64,000 bases of DNA from Nymphaea colorata (Eukaryota > Streptophyta > Magnoliopsida > Nymphaeales > Nymphaeaceae). Location of the stretch: positions 14,210,571 through 14,274,570 of the forward strand of contig NC_045138.2 of the NCBI RefSeq assembly GCF_008831285.2, read 5' to 3'. Shown in pieces: positions 1 to 12,300 of this stretch. The translations under genes and the position numbers were made by a program. Under the pieces are notes generated by a model. That model was not told the origin of the DNA and did not search any database. It saw nothing but the letters and a program-made list of their open reading frames with translations. Each line of letters opens with the position of its first letter. Positions within the stretch are counted from its first letter, which is position 1.

Positions 1-790
1 GGAAGAAGTAGTCTCTTTATTCAAATCTTGTAGAGTTGAACCAACTATCTGTTTTACTTTTCCCTGAAATATTCCAAGTGTACTCAGTAAGTATAGGAAA
101 AAGCCTATTCCATAAAACTGAAGGGATATAAAATTAACAATGACTTTCTGGATTAGTTATTGTTGCTATCTACTCTATTCATGCCACAAGAATATGGATA
201 CATTATCAAGTTTACGATACAGGCCATAAGAAAAGAGAAAACAAAATAAAAGGGGTCTGGAGCATCTGACCTTGTGAATGTCTATGCAGGGCCTAAACCG
301 AACAGCACACCGAATCGAAGGGCATGCTCCTAGACAAACACATTTTAGGAAAAAACATGCTTATCAACAATAGATCATTAGTTTAGCAACAAATATCGTG
401 ATCTTATCACCAAATACTGAAAGGAAAGGATAAACCCTAAAGAAAACTTCGCAACATATTTTAAATATCATGATTTTGAGATGATCTAGCCTACCAATAT
501 CTAACCATTTTTTACTTAAAAGCCTTCTTCCCCACATGTCATTGAAACATTTTAGCTTGCCAAGAAAAACACAGATATTCCCGATTTCTCTAATTTTTTT
601 GCAATGACAAAAGGAAATAGCTTTTAATTGTGGCCACAATGTTTTCCTCGAATTGTAACAAATTAAAGCCCACGAAATCTCAAGAAAACAAGACATTTTA
701 ATTACCGGCGGCGGCCCTCCTCACTTGTCTCCTGTTGGTCGGGGCGGCGGCGACCTGGAATCGGGTGGCGGGAGCCCATCTTACCGCCAT
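1..790 (-). CDS. HISN3: HISN3 (HisA-type ProFAR/BBMII isomerase, plastid), 5' part only
   Basis: This enzyme isomerises ProFAR to PRFAR, the fourth step of histidine biosynthesis, in plastids. Three exons are visible on the minus strand: exon 1 at 790-706 (ATG in a good context, donor G|GTAATT), exon 2 at 329-271 (donor AAG|GTCAGA), and exon 3 from 63 to the window edge after a TTTCAG acceptor. The phases (1, then 0) agree and all 63 bases of exon 3 stay open. Exon 1 encodes a start rich in Arg and Ala and lacking acidic residues (MAVRWAPATRF...), as expected of a transit peptide. Exons 2-3 read FRPCIDIHK|GKVKQIVGSTL, the conserved N-terminus of plant HISN3, including the Asp of the first beta-strand of the TIM barrel. 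About 68 residues are seen; the rest of the barrel lies left of the window. The family match is clear from the motif. Exon 1 is an inference from phase, context and composition. Confidence 0.8.
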
Positions 791-1233
791 GGCGAGTGGG
801 AGAGACGAGCAGCGGGCTCAGTGTCAAACGGCAGGGGCTTTGCCAAAAGCCCTAGCTGTTTCTCTCTTCTCGGTTCCAGATTCAGAGTGGATCCAGAACA
901 GTCCAATAAAGGTTATGTGGATCGCTCGGATGTAGGTCTTGATTAGTATTGATTTTGGACTAGATTTTTCTTTTTGAAATTTTAGATTTGGATCTTTTCT
1001 GTTTTTTTAAATGTAGAATTTTTTTTATGTATAGAATAAAAAGAATAATGCACTACAGACCAATACAAAAGAGCCATATATGTGAGCAAATCAATGGAAT
1101 TGGATGGTTCGAATCGTATCGGATTAATTTGATGCCAGATTCAAAAGTGCCATGTGTTAATTTTTTCATATTTTATGAACGTTTTAAATTAGTTTTTTAA
1201 TAATATTTAGTAGAAAATGTCCATAGTTGTCTG

Positions 1234-1850
1234 AGTAGGCCTAGGGCTGTAAATGGGTTGAGTAACTCTAGATTCGGCTCATATAATCTCAGTTGGAGCT
1301 CAATTTGTGTATTAAATGAGGTGAAGTCGAGCTTATAAGTGAATTGATCTAGTTAAATGAGTAGAGCTGGACCTAGGTAGGCTCGATCTCCTCATTTAAA
1401 CTTAGCTTATAAGTGAATTGATCTAGTGAAACGAGTAGAGCTGGACCTAGGTAGGCTCGATCCCCTCATTTAAACTTAGCTTGTAAGTGAATTGATCTAG
1501 TGAAACGAGTAGAGCTGGACCTAGGTAGGCTCGATCCCCTCATTTAAACTTAGCTTGTAAGTGAATTGATCTAGTGAAACGAGTAGAGCTGGACCTAGGT
1601 AGGCTCGATCCCCTTCATTTAAACTTAATTAAGTTTGACTAAGCTCACTGAATGTGCATAAATAGAAATGCCCCTTTGGTTTTTCAGAAACAGATTTTGT
1701 TGGTTTCTAAGTCATGTATTATGTGTGTGTGTGCGCGCAATTAAGCTTTCTTAAGCACAAGCCAACATTGAGGTGGAGCAAGAACTGCTAGGACTCGAGC
1801 CCAAGCTCGCGCTGACTCGAACTCTGCTTGCGAACAGCCCTAAGTGGGCG
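1234..1850. mobile_element. Non-autonomous hAT-like element (MITE type)
   Basis: A perfect 9-bp terminal inverted repeat, TAGGGCTGT at 1242-1250 and ACAGCCCTA at 1834-1842, bounds about 600 bp with no credible gene. The flanking octamers AGTAGGCC (1234-1241) and AGTGGGCG (1843-1850) match at 6 of 8 positions, as expected for an aged 8-bp target duplication of the hAT superfamily. The inside is rich in CTCGA/GCTCG motifs and holds a 74-bp minisatellite. The ends and duplication are seen; the superfamily is inferred. Confidence 0.55.
1335..1630. repeat. 74-bp minisatellite, about four copies
   Basis: The marker GAATTGATCT recurs at 1341, 1415, 1489 and 1563, exactly 74 bp apart. Copies 2-4 are nearly identical (they share GTGAAACGAGTAGAGC) while copy 1 differs (TTAAATGAGTAGAGC), so the array probably grew from its right part. 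It lies wholly inside the hAT-like element. Confidence 0.9.
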
Positions 1851-3299
1851 CGTGCAACTTTGATTCACCTTGACTCGGCGAAGGCGACTCGATTTGCATT
1901 AAAAAGAAAAAGACTTTCTTACCCTCCCTAGATCCTGGGTGCAGTAAACAACCACATCCAGATGACATGAATCTGCAGCACAAAGCCAAAAGGAAAGAAA
2001 AAAAGAGATGAGGGAGCAGCAAGAAAGCTCCCCCATGGGACCTCAGAAAGGAAAAGCATCATGTGATGAGATAAGATAAAAAGATGGATTATAAGAAAGG
2101 AATGTTGAAGGCCACCAGAGGCCCAGAAATGGCTGACAATGCTTGAGCTCTGCTTGGCCTGGACTGTAGCTACTGGACCTTTCTGTAAAGGGAATTGGGC
2201 TCAACCTAAAGTGCATCCCCCACATGATCCTGTGACCAAGTCTATAATGCCACAGCCTCATACTCCTCACTTGCAGAATCTTGGTGTGGGTCACATGGCA
2301 AGATACAAACACTGATTCTCCCATCTTATTCAGAAAACATACATATCGATTATAAAACTTTAAGAACAAAAGAACTTTTATAGGAAATGCAACTTCTTGA
2401 ACGTTAAATTCATGAACTTATCGTGATATTTTCAACAAGTGGCCTATTCCCAACAGATTTTCAGGATTTACTTAGCTTTCAAGTTTCCTTCTGCTAGTGA
2501 ATCCAAGGTTCTGGGAAGATGATATTGTGTTCTTTTCACGGTGGATGCTCCCAGAGAATCAAAGATTCGTCGCTTTTTAGGAGATTCCTGATTTTTTGCT
2601 GCAGGATAACCACAGGAAGATGGTGCTGCAGAGAATCATGCAAAGCAGTTCTGGGTTTTCGATTGGGACGATCTTTATCCTGGGATATTTTGAAACGGTG
2701 GGATAAAAACGGGATATTTGCAGAACCCATCTCGTTTTTTCTGGAGTCCGATCAACTTTTGACTTCAGACAAGGAAGGTGTCTCGGGGCCGATTATCAAA
2801 TCAAATTCAAATCTGAACTTTGGATCCGAATGATGATCTAAGCGTGCAAGTTTTTTCATAGTAGGTTGATACATCTGCTCTTGCTGATGTTAATATCGTG
2901 TTTAACGTTAATATCCATTTCTCAAACCGTAGGCTCAACCTGACATTTGAGTGGTAAGAATGACATTAGGGAATTATCTTTTAAGCTCTATATAATTAAG
3001 AAAATGTGTATTTTTAGTATTAAACTATATTAAAAAAACCACTAAAAGTTCATGTCATGGATTGTCTGATGTATCGCTTGTACTGTTGTTGTATTCTTGG
3101 GACCTACTTGGATTTTTGAAGGACAACAATTGGCATTTATTTACCTGACCTTTTCAGTAGTGGTATGTCTTGTAGCTCATACTTAGCCCACTAGCTAGTT
3201 CCAAATATGATGTATCTCGTGAGGTCATGCAAATTTCATTTTTTTTGCAAATATTCACCAAGAACAAAAGCAAACACGTCATTCCAATGAAATTCATGC
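1851..3299. other. Intergenic, nothing recognised
   Basis: AT-rich DNA with scattered short open frames. A stretch at 2519-2833 is open in several frames at once and resembles no protein I know. No splice-consistent exon set was seen. Confidence 0.6.
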
Positions 3300-3990
3300 A
3301 AAGCTAAACCAAGGGCCGTCAGGTAAAGGAAACAATTTAGTGTAGTTAGTACTGTAGAAATATTATGTGAGTGCTCTATAAATCTACCAAAGTAGACAGA
3401 TTTATGGGACACTCACAAAGTATCTCTGCTACCAAACAACCTTTAAATGTCTCAATTGGATAAGTAAAATGTCCATTAAATCTTGAGGTTCAAAGCGAGG
3501 CACTTGTGATGCAACTGGATTTGCCGTTAGATAAAGGAAACAATTTAGTACATTCATGAACCAGTGGCAAACAAACAGTTACTATTGTAGAAATCTTATG
3601 TGAGCGTTCAATGAATATGCCGAGGCAGAGCAAACAGATTCATGGGACACTCATGAAACATATCTGCTACCAAACAGCCCCTAAATGTCATAATTGGATG
3701 AGTAAGATGTCCATAAATCTTCAATTTCAAAGTGAGGCACTTGGGATGCAACTGGATTTGCCGTTAGATAAAGGAAACAATTTAGTACATTCATGAACCA
3801 GTTGCAAACAAACAGTTACTGTTGTAGAAATATTATGTGAGCGTTCTATGAATCTGGCGGAGCATACAGATTCATGACGAAGTGTCTCTGCTACCAAACA
3901 GCCCCTAAATGTCTTAGTTGGATGAGTAAAATGTCCATTAAATCTTCAATTTCAGAGCGAGGCATTTGGGATGCAAATGGATTTGATCCA
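3300..3990. repeat. Diverged tandem array, unit about 210-240 bp, three copies
   Basis: The segment TAAAGGAAACAATTTAGT recurs near 3323, 3532 and 3769. Each copy is followed by a GTAGAAAT-TTATGTGAG block and a CTGCTACCAAACA block, so units of roughly 210 and 237 bp repeat in direct orientation. Copies differ at many positions and by small indels. CTACCAAACAGCCCC is a common end motif of plant MITEs, so this may be a nested or duplicated MITE. No coding capacity was found. Confidence 0.75.
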
Positions 3991-4487
3991 AGACGTCCAA
4001 TTCCAAATGCATTTAATGAGCAGGAAAATGGAAACGGTATAAGAATGAGCCGGTCCGGTCCTTTCCAAAGAACCTACTGCAAATTTATGGGAGCATAATG
4101 AATGGCTTCCAGCAGATCCAAACTGTCTGGTGGGGGTCCAGATGATTCCCGTGCCCTTGCAAATCAGAGGTTGCCCATTCTTTTGGTCTCATTTGGCACC
4201 GAAAGAAGACGCGGATTCTTCTAATCTCTCTCTTTCTCTCTTTTGAATTAATTATGCTAACAAAGATAAGTGCGGATGGGACAAAAAAATGCGTGGAAAG
4301 GTCACAAAAAGAAAAGACTGAATTCAAAAGGCAATTAACCACCACCTGCAACTGTGCTGAATCCTTTACTTGGACCTTGACTACACTTTATAAGCTTTAC
4401 TTACTGTTCACCAATAAGCGATGTAATCAATCTGAATGCATGAATTGTATAATAAAATCGTTGGTTGTGTTCTGTTTCCATGCATGC

Positions 4488-4600
4488 ACAAGATCATATA
4501 ATTTTAGCGCTTTTAGACAACGTATATATGTTTATAAGCACAAGATCATATAATTTTAGCGCTTTTAGACAACGTATATATGTTTATAAGCACAAGATCG
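4488..4600. repeat. 52-bp direct duplication plus partial third copy
   Basis: AAGATCATATAATTTTAGCG occurs at about 4490 and 4542, 52 bp apart, followed in each copy by the same CTTTTAGACAACG and a TATATATGTTTATAAG tail. A third, shortened copy with an internal deletion follows near 4592. It is AT-rich and noncoding. Confidence 0.85.
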
Positions 4601-6652
4601 TATATATGTTTATGAAACATGCACCTTCTATGTCTGCAAAGTTTAAGACGTTGAAAATAACTTTGATTTTCCTCGTCAACGAAATATCTAGCATATCGTT
4701 TTGAGAGTGACACTGCATGGGCACATTGTAGTAGGTACGCGACCATAATGTCAATAATTAACGTGGAAAGAGACAGCTCAAGAATGTAAGATCTAGATCC
4801 ATCTTTTATCTTGATTTCACATGAAATTACGTGAAAACGAGCACTTGAGAAAATCCACTGATGCCATACAGCTATACGTTTGAAAAAATAAGTAGCAATA
4901 GTGCCATTCGATGCACATATCCTGAAATTAGTTACGATAATTACGCAAGAAATGTCGCAATTAATACCATCACAAGATATATTGGTAGCGACGGACCTTG
5001 ACGGGGCTCGAACTTGTGATGTACCATGAACTTAATAACTTTTTATGAATTGAATCTGCCCGTTAATGATATTCCTTCGACTATAAGGTACCTACTAACT
5101 GCCACCTAAATCCTGACTACTGGACCATTCCATCTATTTCTGTCATTATTAAGTAATAAAGTAAATTAATATTTCATAAAAAGCGAGAGAGACACCGTCG
5201 TCAAAGTTGTTAATTCGTAAAAGTCCAGATCGTCCATGCTGGTGATTGGCAACATAAATACTAAAAGTATTTCATGAATCTATCTCAATCTTTGAGACAA
5301 ATTCAAAAAATATTAATATGTGCCGCTATATGGAACATTGGCCTATCCAAATTAAATTTATTAGATAGAGCCGAATTGAATTAGAGGATCCGAAGCCAGA
5401 TCGAAATTTATGTAAGTATTGTCCACATGAATCTCACCAAACTCCAGAAACCTCAAACCACATCCAAAAAATCCAGGAAAAAGTTGTTGTGCCTTTTTAT
5501 GAATACAAAGCAGATCACATTTGAAATTTCCATGCTTCAAGTTTGGATCCGAGCTGGCGTGGGGCTAGTTGATGTGGCGCAGGCTGAGGCCGCTGACCAA
5601 TGGCTCAGAGCTTTTCCGAATATTGAATTGTCTCAAATCAAATCAGATCCGCGAGAAGATCCTCAAGAAAAAGGCGACAAAAGAAATCGGAGTCGGATAT
5701 GGGTCAGTTAGAAACGGATCCAGATTCAACTATCGACCTAATGTACGTTGTCATAAAAAATTCATATCCAAATACTTTTTGTTTCGCAGTGGTTATGTTT
5801 GGGGTCCCAACTTTCCCACCAAATCCAACTACTATGCTGCATAGTCTGATCTGACTGATATCCAACCCGTTGGCATCTCTATTTCCTTCAAAAGATCACA
5901 AGAGGAAAGGGTAAAATCCACGAAAAGTAATGTAAAGTCTTCATAGATCAAACTTGTACCGCTATTGTCTTGAATTTTACTCCAACATCTTGAGTAACAA
6001 CCGAATCAGTTTACCCACCTTGCTAACTAAGAGCCAGATGTAGAACCTTCAAGTTGAAAAAATGTCAAGAAATCGACATCTAAAGCCTACTTTCTAAGCA
6101 TATCTAGTTGAAACCAGTGTAACCCTAACTTAATTTAAATCAAAGATACACAATCAATCCAGTATATAGTTTAAGTTGTGTTTGATAGTATCAAAACTAA
6201 GATATGAGACTACATAAAAAGGTGTGTTTCGAGATATCAGCAAAATCTGTAGCGTGTTTCGAGAGATCAGCAAAATGGTTAAAAACCATGAATTTAGGTT
6301 GAATTGTGGTTGGAAAAAGGAATCGGTGGTTTGCCTTTAAACCCTTCAAACAGCGGATTTCAGATTTGTGGTGAAACAAACACAACCTTAGATATCTTAT
6401 CCAACCTCAATTTTGCTGGATTTGATATTGAAACTTCACCGCCGCATAGTATCTGGATCCGAGCCTGCGTATTGTTTGGACCAGATTATAGCGATAAATA
6501 ATTAGTACTGCATTGGACCCGAATCTGAGCCGTTTATTTGAGGTCCATTCCGGGGCGACAGGTAAAACCAAGTCCATACCCGACAGCTTTCCGACCTCGG
6601 AATGGACCGAACCCTTTACCTTTGCTCCGGTTTCTGTTGTGGGTCCCACGAC
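4601..6652. other. Intergenic, nothing recognised
   Basis: Low-GC sequence with many GGATCCGA-type words but no gene, RNA or complete mobile element that I can support. A short imperfect direct repeat (TTTCGAGA-ATCAGCAAAAT) sits at 6227-6275. Confidence 0.6.
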
Positions 6653-6714
6653 GACGTGGCGGCCACGTCACAGTACAGCTTTTCACCCATGTTAGGCACG
6701 TGGGATCTACGTGG
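6653..6714. promoter_or_regulatory. Cluster of four ACGT-core (G-box/bZIP-type) motifs
   Basis: Within 62 bp there is a near-perfect palindrome GACGTGGC-G-GCCACGTC (6653-6669), a canonical G-box CACGTG (6697-6702) and a further ACGTGG (6709-6714). Such dense ACGT cores are typical of plant promoters bound by bZIP or bHLH factors. The surrounding 6.5-7.2 kb is unusually GC-rich for an intergenic stretch. No gene start could be assigned to it on either strand, so function is inferred only from motif density. Confidence 0.45.
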
Positions 6715-9223
6715 ATTCCCGTCAGCTGCCGTCAGTGGAGTTGACGCCCTCGGAACCGACGCTGTCAGTCGCCGGCGGTTGGCGGTCCGGTGCGTTACGG
6801 CACGGAACTCGTTCTAAGGGAAAAGGACGCTTTTGCCCCGGGATGGGTCGCGTTTGGCTGCGGAATAAAAATCCCCCGAAGACAAATAACGGCACGGAAG
6901 CCGGGGGCCAACGTCGGAGTGAAAATACCGATGAGTGCCTAAACAAATTGGAAAATGCCCGGATTCTCTACATGGAATTTATAGGGGTAGAGTCAGGAGA
7001 ACACGTTTTGTGGTTGTCGATGGATCGGGTCGGTGGTCCGATCTACCTTACCTGGATCCCAACAAACGCCAAGTTCGCGCTTGGCAGGATAGCCGCATGG
7101 GAATGTCAACAGGTTGGATTTTTTTGTCCAACAACCCAACCGGGTCTGCTCTGCAACTAGTTGGATTAGGTAAAGAAAATTAAGCCTTGTGCCTAAGCTT
7201 ATGAAAATTACGTACAAACTACCTTATAAAGTCAAGCATATGTTCACATCTCGTCAAACGCGACTAGCTTCAAAAAAAGTGCAGTTGTTCTTGCACATAT
7301 TTATTGTGGATCAAAATTTATGTCCAAAATCTATAGCCAATATATTGTCTAATTACATCATTTGTGCGATTAATTAGTCTTTTTTTTCATGAGGAAATAT
7401 CAAAATGTAAGATTCAGTCGTTTTCCTAGTGCCATAAAACGTAAATCTTCAATCACATAAAATTATATGCTTGTATAGAAGTTAACTAGCAGAGTCACTG
7501 GCAGGCTAGTGTAGGTAGTTGACCATATATACCTACATAACTTAGTTTGCTATGTGTTGTAACTATTGTTGCCATATAGTATCATACTATGTATTTAAAA
7601 GGGGGGTGTTTGGTAACAGGAATTTTAAAAGGGTATTTTGTAAATCTGTCATATAGATTCGGTAGTATTCATGAAACACAATGTTATAATATTCCATGAA
7701 ATACTATGATATCAAACCCATTGTATCAATGAAATATACACTTTTTATGAACTGTTAAGCTAATGTCCATTAGACACTTAGTAGATTAGGTAAGTAATGT
7801 GCCCAAGTATTGAATCCTTGACTTCTTTCAACTTAAAGGCTTTTAAGCCTAACTCCGCTACTTAGTTAGGTAGGCAGACTCGACTCCAATATACTTAGAT
7901 GCCCTTTTGAAATGCTCATCATAAGGACCAATGCCATACTTAGGAAATAACTTGGATTCCAGTAATCCAGCTACATTGGAAATGGGATCTTGACGGAATT
8001 TGATGAATAAAAGAAAAAGAAAAATGGTATCAGATGCCAAATGCTATTTACTTCTTTTGGTGTTCAATTGAATGCTATAAAGAGATTCCCACTTTTAATA
8101 ATAAGCATTGATGGAAGCTACAGCATATAGTAAGAACAAATTAATTTTGAATTCGAGTTGTTTAGGCTTTTGTGTTAAAGGAGGCCAACTATTCAACCTG
8201 ATCTGGTAGAAGTCTACCAAACTGCAGCTTATGGGATACCAAGAAAGAACTTCTATATTTTGAAAGTGCCATTTATATTATGATTGATGATTGGATGAAT
8301 AATAGACTAATACATCATACACATGATAAAGCCAAAAAAAAAAAAAAGTGCTTTGATGTGCAGCATCCGAACTCAATTATCATAACTTATGACTTTAATG
8401 ATCGTGAATTTAGATTTATGACATACAAGATGTGAAATGATTTCCCATTTTGAATCCTAAGTCTATCAAACACCACCTTGTATGAGATGGGTTCCATAGC
8501 TTCGGATTTGATAGCTTCGGATTTGAGATCCTCAAGATTTGACGACTGTGAATTTACGATCAGGTCCTCCACACAAAAAAAGTAAAATAAGAACCTTGAA
8601 CGTTAGGTGTGACATAATATGGTGAATTTGATAAACCATAGATGTTTCGCCACCTCAGTAAAAATTTATCTCATCACATCACGTCATTAGATCCGTCCAT
8701 TTCAAGTTGGAGTAATGTAACAGCCCTTTAAAATGTGAATTCTTGTCATTTCAGTGACGGAGCGGTACAACGTGGCTTTTGCTTGCGAGCCACGTGAAAG
8801 TTGAAACAGTTATTTTTTGGCGTTCTATACGTTTGAATGTCACAAGAAAAAACGGAAAATTTTGTCTAATTTCTTGACTGAAGTGAAATGCCGCGTTTCC
8901 GGGACCCAACGTTCCGGTACAATGAAACGGCCTCACAACGTGTCGGGAACAGCTCTGGAACGCTTGGACCAAGGACAGTGAAGTTCCCTACTATATTTAA
9001 CATGAAAATGACGATGTTGCCCTCGGATGTGGGGAAAATCGAGCGTCCACTGAACGGGTTACTCGTTCCTCGATGCGCGAGGACATTAAGGTCATTATGC
9101 CGTTATCCGGTGATTACAAGGCAAATGGGAGGCGAGGGGGCGGTGGGGAAATGAATCGGCGATATGAAGAACCGTTATCCGAAAGTGACACGTCCGGAAA
9201 GCGCCGCTCCCGCTGTGCGTTTC
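6715..9223. other. Intergenic, upstream region of the GH17 gene
   Basis: A GC-rich segment to about 7.2 kb (open frame at 6711-7160 without a recognisable product) is followed by AT-rich DNA. A sequence starting GGGGGGTGTTTGGTAAC near 7602 resembles a MITE end, but no partner end was found. A CACGTG at 8791-8796 lies about 430 bp before the GH17 TATA box. Confidence 0.5.
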
Positions 9224-9230
9224 TATAAAA
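9224..9230 (+). promoter_or_regulatory. TATA box of the GH17 gene
   Basis: TATAAAA in a GC-rich surround lies 115-121 bp before the proposed ATG at 9345. It is followed by a pyrimidine-rich (CCTTCCC/CTCC) leader typical of plant 5'-UTRs. Confidence 0.65.
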
Positions 9231-9344
9231 CTAGAGCCCATCCGTCCTTCCCCATTCCCCTCCCTTCCCTCCTCCTCCCCCCCGTCTCCACCTTTCGGTC
9301 GATTTGGGCTCGTCCTTCCTCCCCCACCGCTTCCACTTTCTCCC

Positions 9345-12300
9345 ATGGAACTTGCAACGCGCCTCCGCGACTACTGCATCTGCGTCGTGCTACTCGGTGC
9401 GCTCTCGCCTCTTCCTCTCTCACTTTCTCTTTCTGAGATTGGTTCACTTGTGAGTAGTTGCGATCTGTGCAGGAGAAATGGAGAAAATTTTGAATGAGCA
9501 GTAGTTAAACGCATTGATATTCTTTTGTTTTGTTCTTTTGCTGTTTGTTTCGGTTTTGAAATCCGAAGAGAGGGAAAAGAAACGAAGTACCTGATTTTAT
9601 CTTTTTATCTTCTTCTTCTTTTTTTTTTTTTACATCGTTTGGCTTTGTCTGGCCTCTGGATAGGCAGAACACGTGAAGGAGTCGTGAATTTCTGGAAAAG
9701 AGATGGCAAAGATTAACATTTTCATGATTTTTGTGTGCGGAAGATGGAAGAAATGAAGATTTCGTGAAGCGCATGAATGAAATTGAGGCGTCTGTTTTGA
9801 TATACGAGTTGAAATGATGTCCTGTTTCGATCTTGGAGTTAATGTGCGGCTAAAACAGTAGAAAGTCGGAGAGAGGTTATGTTTTTCCGGCCGAATGGTG
9901 TTCCCTTCCCTGTGCGATTTTTGGTCCAAAGGGAAGAGATTTCCGTCTTCGCGATAATTCTGTACGGCTCATTTTCGGGATCTGAAGTGAACGGGGGTAA
10001 GAGTTGAGTAATTGTGAAACCGGGAATCAGAGAGCAATAAATGAGTGGAAGTGAGGTGATTAGTTTATTTCAAATCGTTTTCCGATGCCTTTTTGGTGAA
10101 TTGAATACGGAAACTTTGATCCGTGAGAAGAATGATTTTCTTTATTCGATTCTTAGTATAATATTTTTCTAAGAAATTTTAATTAATTCTCCGGAGCAAA
10201 GGCTAGTCTTCTGGAGTTTTATGTCTGTGGAGCCAGAGCTTGAGGCTTATTCCGGGAATTTAAGCAGGCCGGATGTCATGTCCTCAAAAAATGACGGGAG
10301 GAAGGCAATTGCGAGAATTTAGATTGTAGAAAATTTTGAGCATTTGTGACAATCTCGACACCTTTTGTCTAAAATATACTTATTTTTCTTGATTTTAAAT
10401 GAGCAGAAAGAGGAATTTCAAATTTCCGGAAGGCTAGGAAATTGCAGAGAAAGGTTCCTCAGAAATCCACTAATTTTCTCGGCCTTATATTTCGAAAATC
10501 AGGACGAGTTTTAGAAGAATGAAGAGGTTACTAAATTTAAAATAAATGAATTTCTTTGTGCGAAAAAGAGTTGCGGGAATTTCACCTGTCTGAAGGTTCT
10601 TCATAACAGGAAAATTGTGGTACACGAAAAGACCTTGGTTTTTGTTTGTCGAGTAGATCCAAAAAATCAAGAGACTGTACTATTATAGTTTTTTTTTATA
10701 TGGCCTTCGCTTGGTGGTACATTTATTTATTTGTTTGTTATTTTTCATGATTTCATTTGCGTGGTTTGAAGCTAGCTTCATTCCAGTTGCGTCTAAAAAT
10801 TCACGTTCTCATTGCTAGTGTGCACTACCAGATTCATTTACAATTTTCATTATTAACGAGGCCTTTCGGTCATATACGTCATTCGTTTGTCTAAAAAATT
10901 ATTCAACTTTAGAACGTCCAAACGCGGATTTGGAACTGTCCTCACTAGTTCTGACAGATGTCCTGGTGTACGTCACACATCATATTTTTGTCTAAACAGC
11001 ACCTAAATATGGCATTTACATCTTTGTACAGGCTGTTTTGTGAAATTTTGGAATTTATTCTACTTTACTCAATAGTATGTGTATGGTTCAGAAGATTGAT
11101 GGCGAGAATAAAGAGCCATTGAATATTGTGTACTTATAGTGACAGATAGCCACAATGTACACAAGTAGCCCCTCTAAACAAACATAAGGGTGAAGAGGTT
11201 CGTAGTTACACGTAGCTGCGGCCACCTTTCTAACTTGTTTTCTCACTGGCTTTTTGTTTTTTCTCCCTTTCCTGGTCAAGGGCGTCACTTTTTCTATAAG
11301 TATCGGGGCTAGCAGCTAAGCGTTATGGTTTTGATTTGCTATTGACACATGACGCTTATTGTGCAAAGTTTCACCTAGCTGTGGGGACTAGTGACACTTT
11401 GGGGTTTGAAGTAGATGTAACCTACAAGGCATCTTGATGCATTTAGAAACCTTTGCCTTGAGAACAAGGATCTCATAGCTAATGGTATCGAATATTGCTT
11501 TAACTTTTCCTTATAATAACGTCAATCATACCAACCTTTAAATTGGTCATTCTTAATCTTGATGTTCGTCACTGGGGCGTTATTTTGTGATTCCTAATCA
11601 TGCATCTTGTGTCGAGATCGTCATCTGGCATGCCTTTTTCAATTGAAGGATTCTATTGTGATGGCACTTGGGCCCACGGCGGGGACATGAGCAGCCATGG
11701 CTATACAGCAACATGGCCGACACTAGGATAGATATGGAAAACGATACTTCGAGATGATGGTGCATATGACAATGTTGCTTTATGTGATCACATGGATAAT
11801 GCTAGTCTAGTTATGGTATTATATGGGTTTATAGTACTATTAAATATGACACCGCAAGTCTAAAGGTCCTGTGTAAGAATGTCTTGTGGACCGTTGTTAC
11901 TTTTTGCTTATTGATTCCGGGCTCTTTGTGAGGGACTTTATTAGTGATGTCATGTGCTTATCCCCTACACGATCTGGTTGAGCTTCTGTTTCTGGTGCCG
12001 TTAATTAGTGAATATAGTATTAGGAGCCACCACAGAGTCAGTTGCAAGACAAGACTTGCAAAATTTGAACCCATTTGATATATTATTTCGTTTCCCCAAC
12101 TTAACGACCCTAAGGTTGACACTACATTACCTACGTGTAGGAGAGCAGGTTGGTTTTAAATTTGTTCGGTATGTGATATTATATCTCAACCAAATCCGCT
12201 GGTCGATGCAACCAATCAACTTTAAAAAGTGGTCGAGTTGGCTTATATTGTGGTTAAAGATCTCACCATCGAAGATGGTAGGTGCTGAGCGTCATAAAGT

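Noticed and set aside
364-696. 110-codon minus-strand open frame
   Set aside because: It lies in the intron between HISN3 exons 1 and 2, is rich in Cys/Phe/Ile like translated AT-rich DNA, and has no family features.
725-946. Two overlapping plus-strand frames in a GC-rich patch
   Set aside because: They are antisense to HISN3 exon 1 and its leader; the minus-strand reading explains the GC content.
2519-2833. 104-codon plus frame and alternative readings such as NHAKQFWVFDWDDLY
   Set aside because: Three frames give equally protein-like text, no splice model joins them and no family is recognised.
6711-7160. 149-codon plus-strand frame
   Set aside because: It sits in a GC-rich, promoter-like island; composition explains the open frame and no domain is visible.
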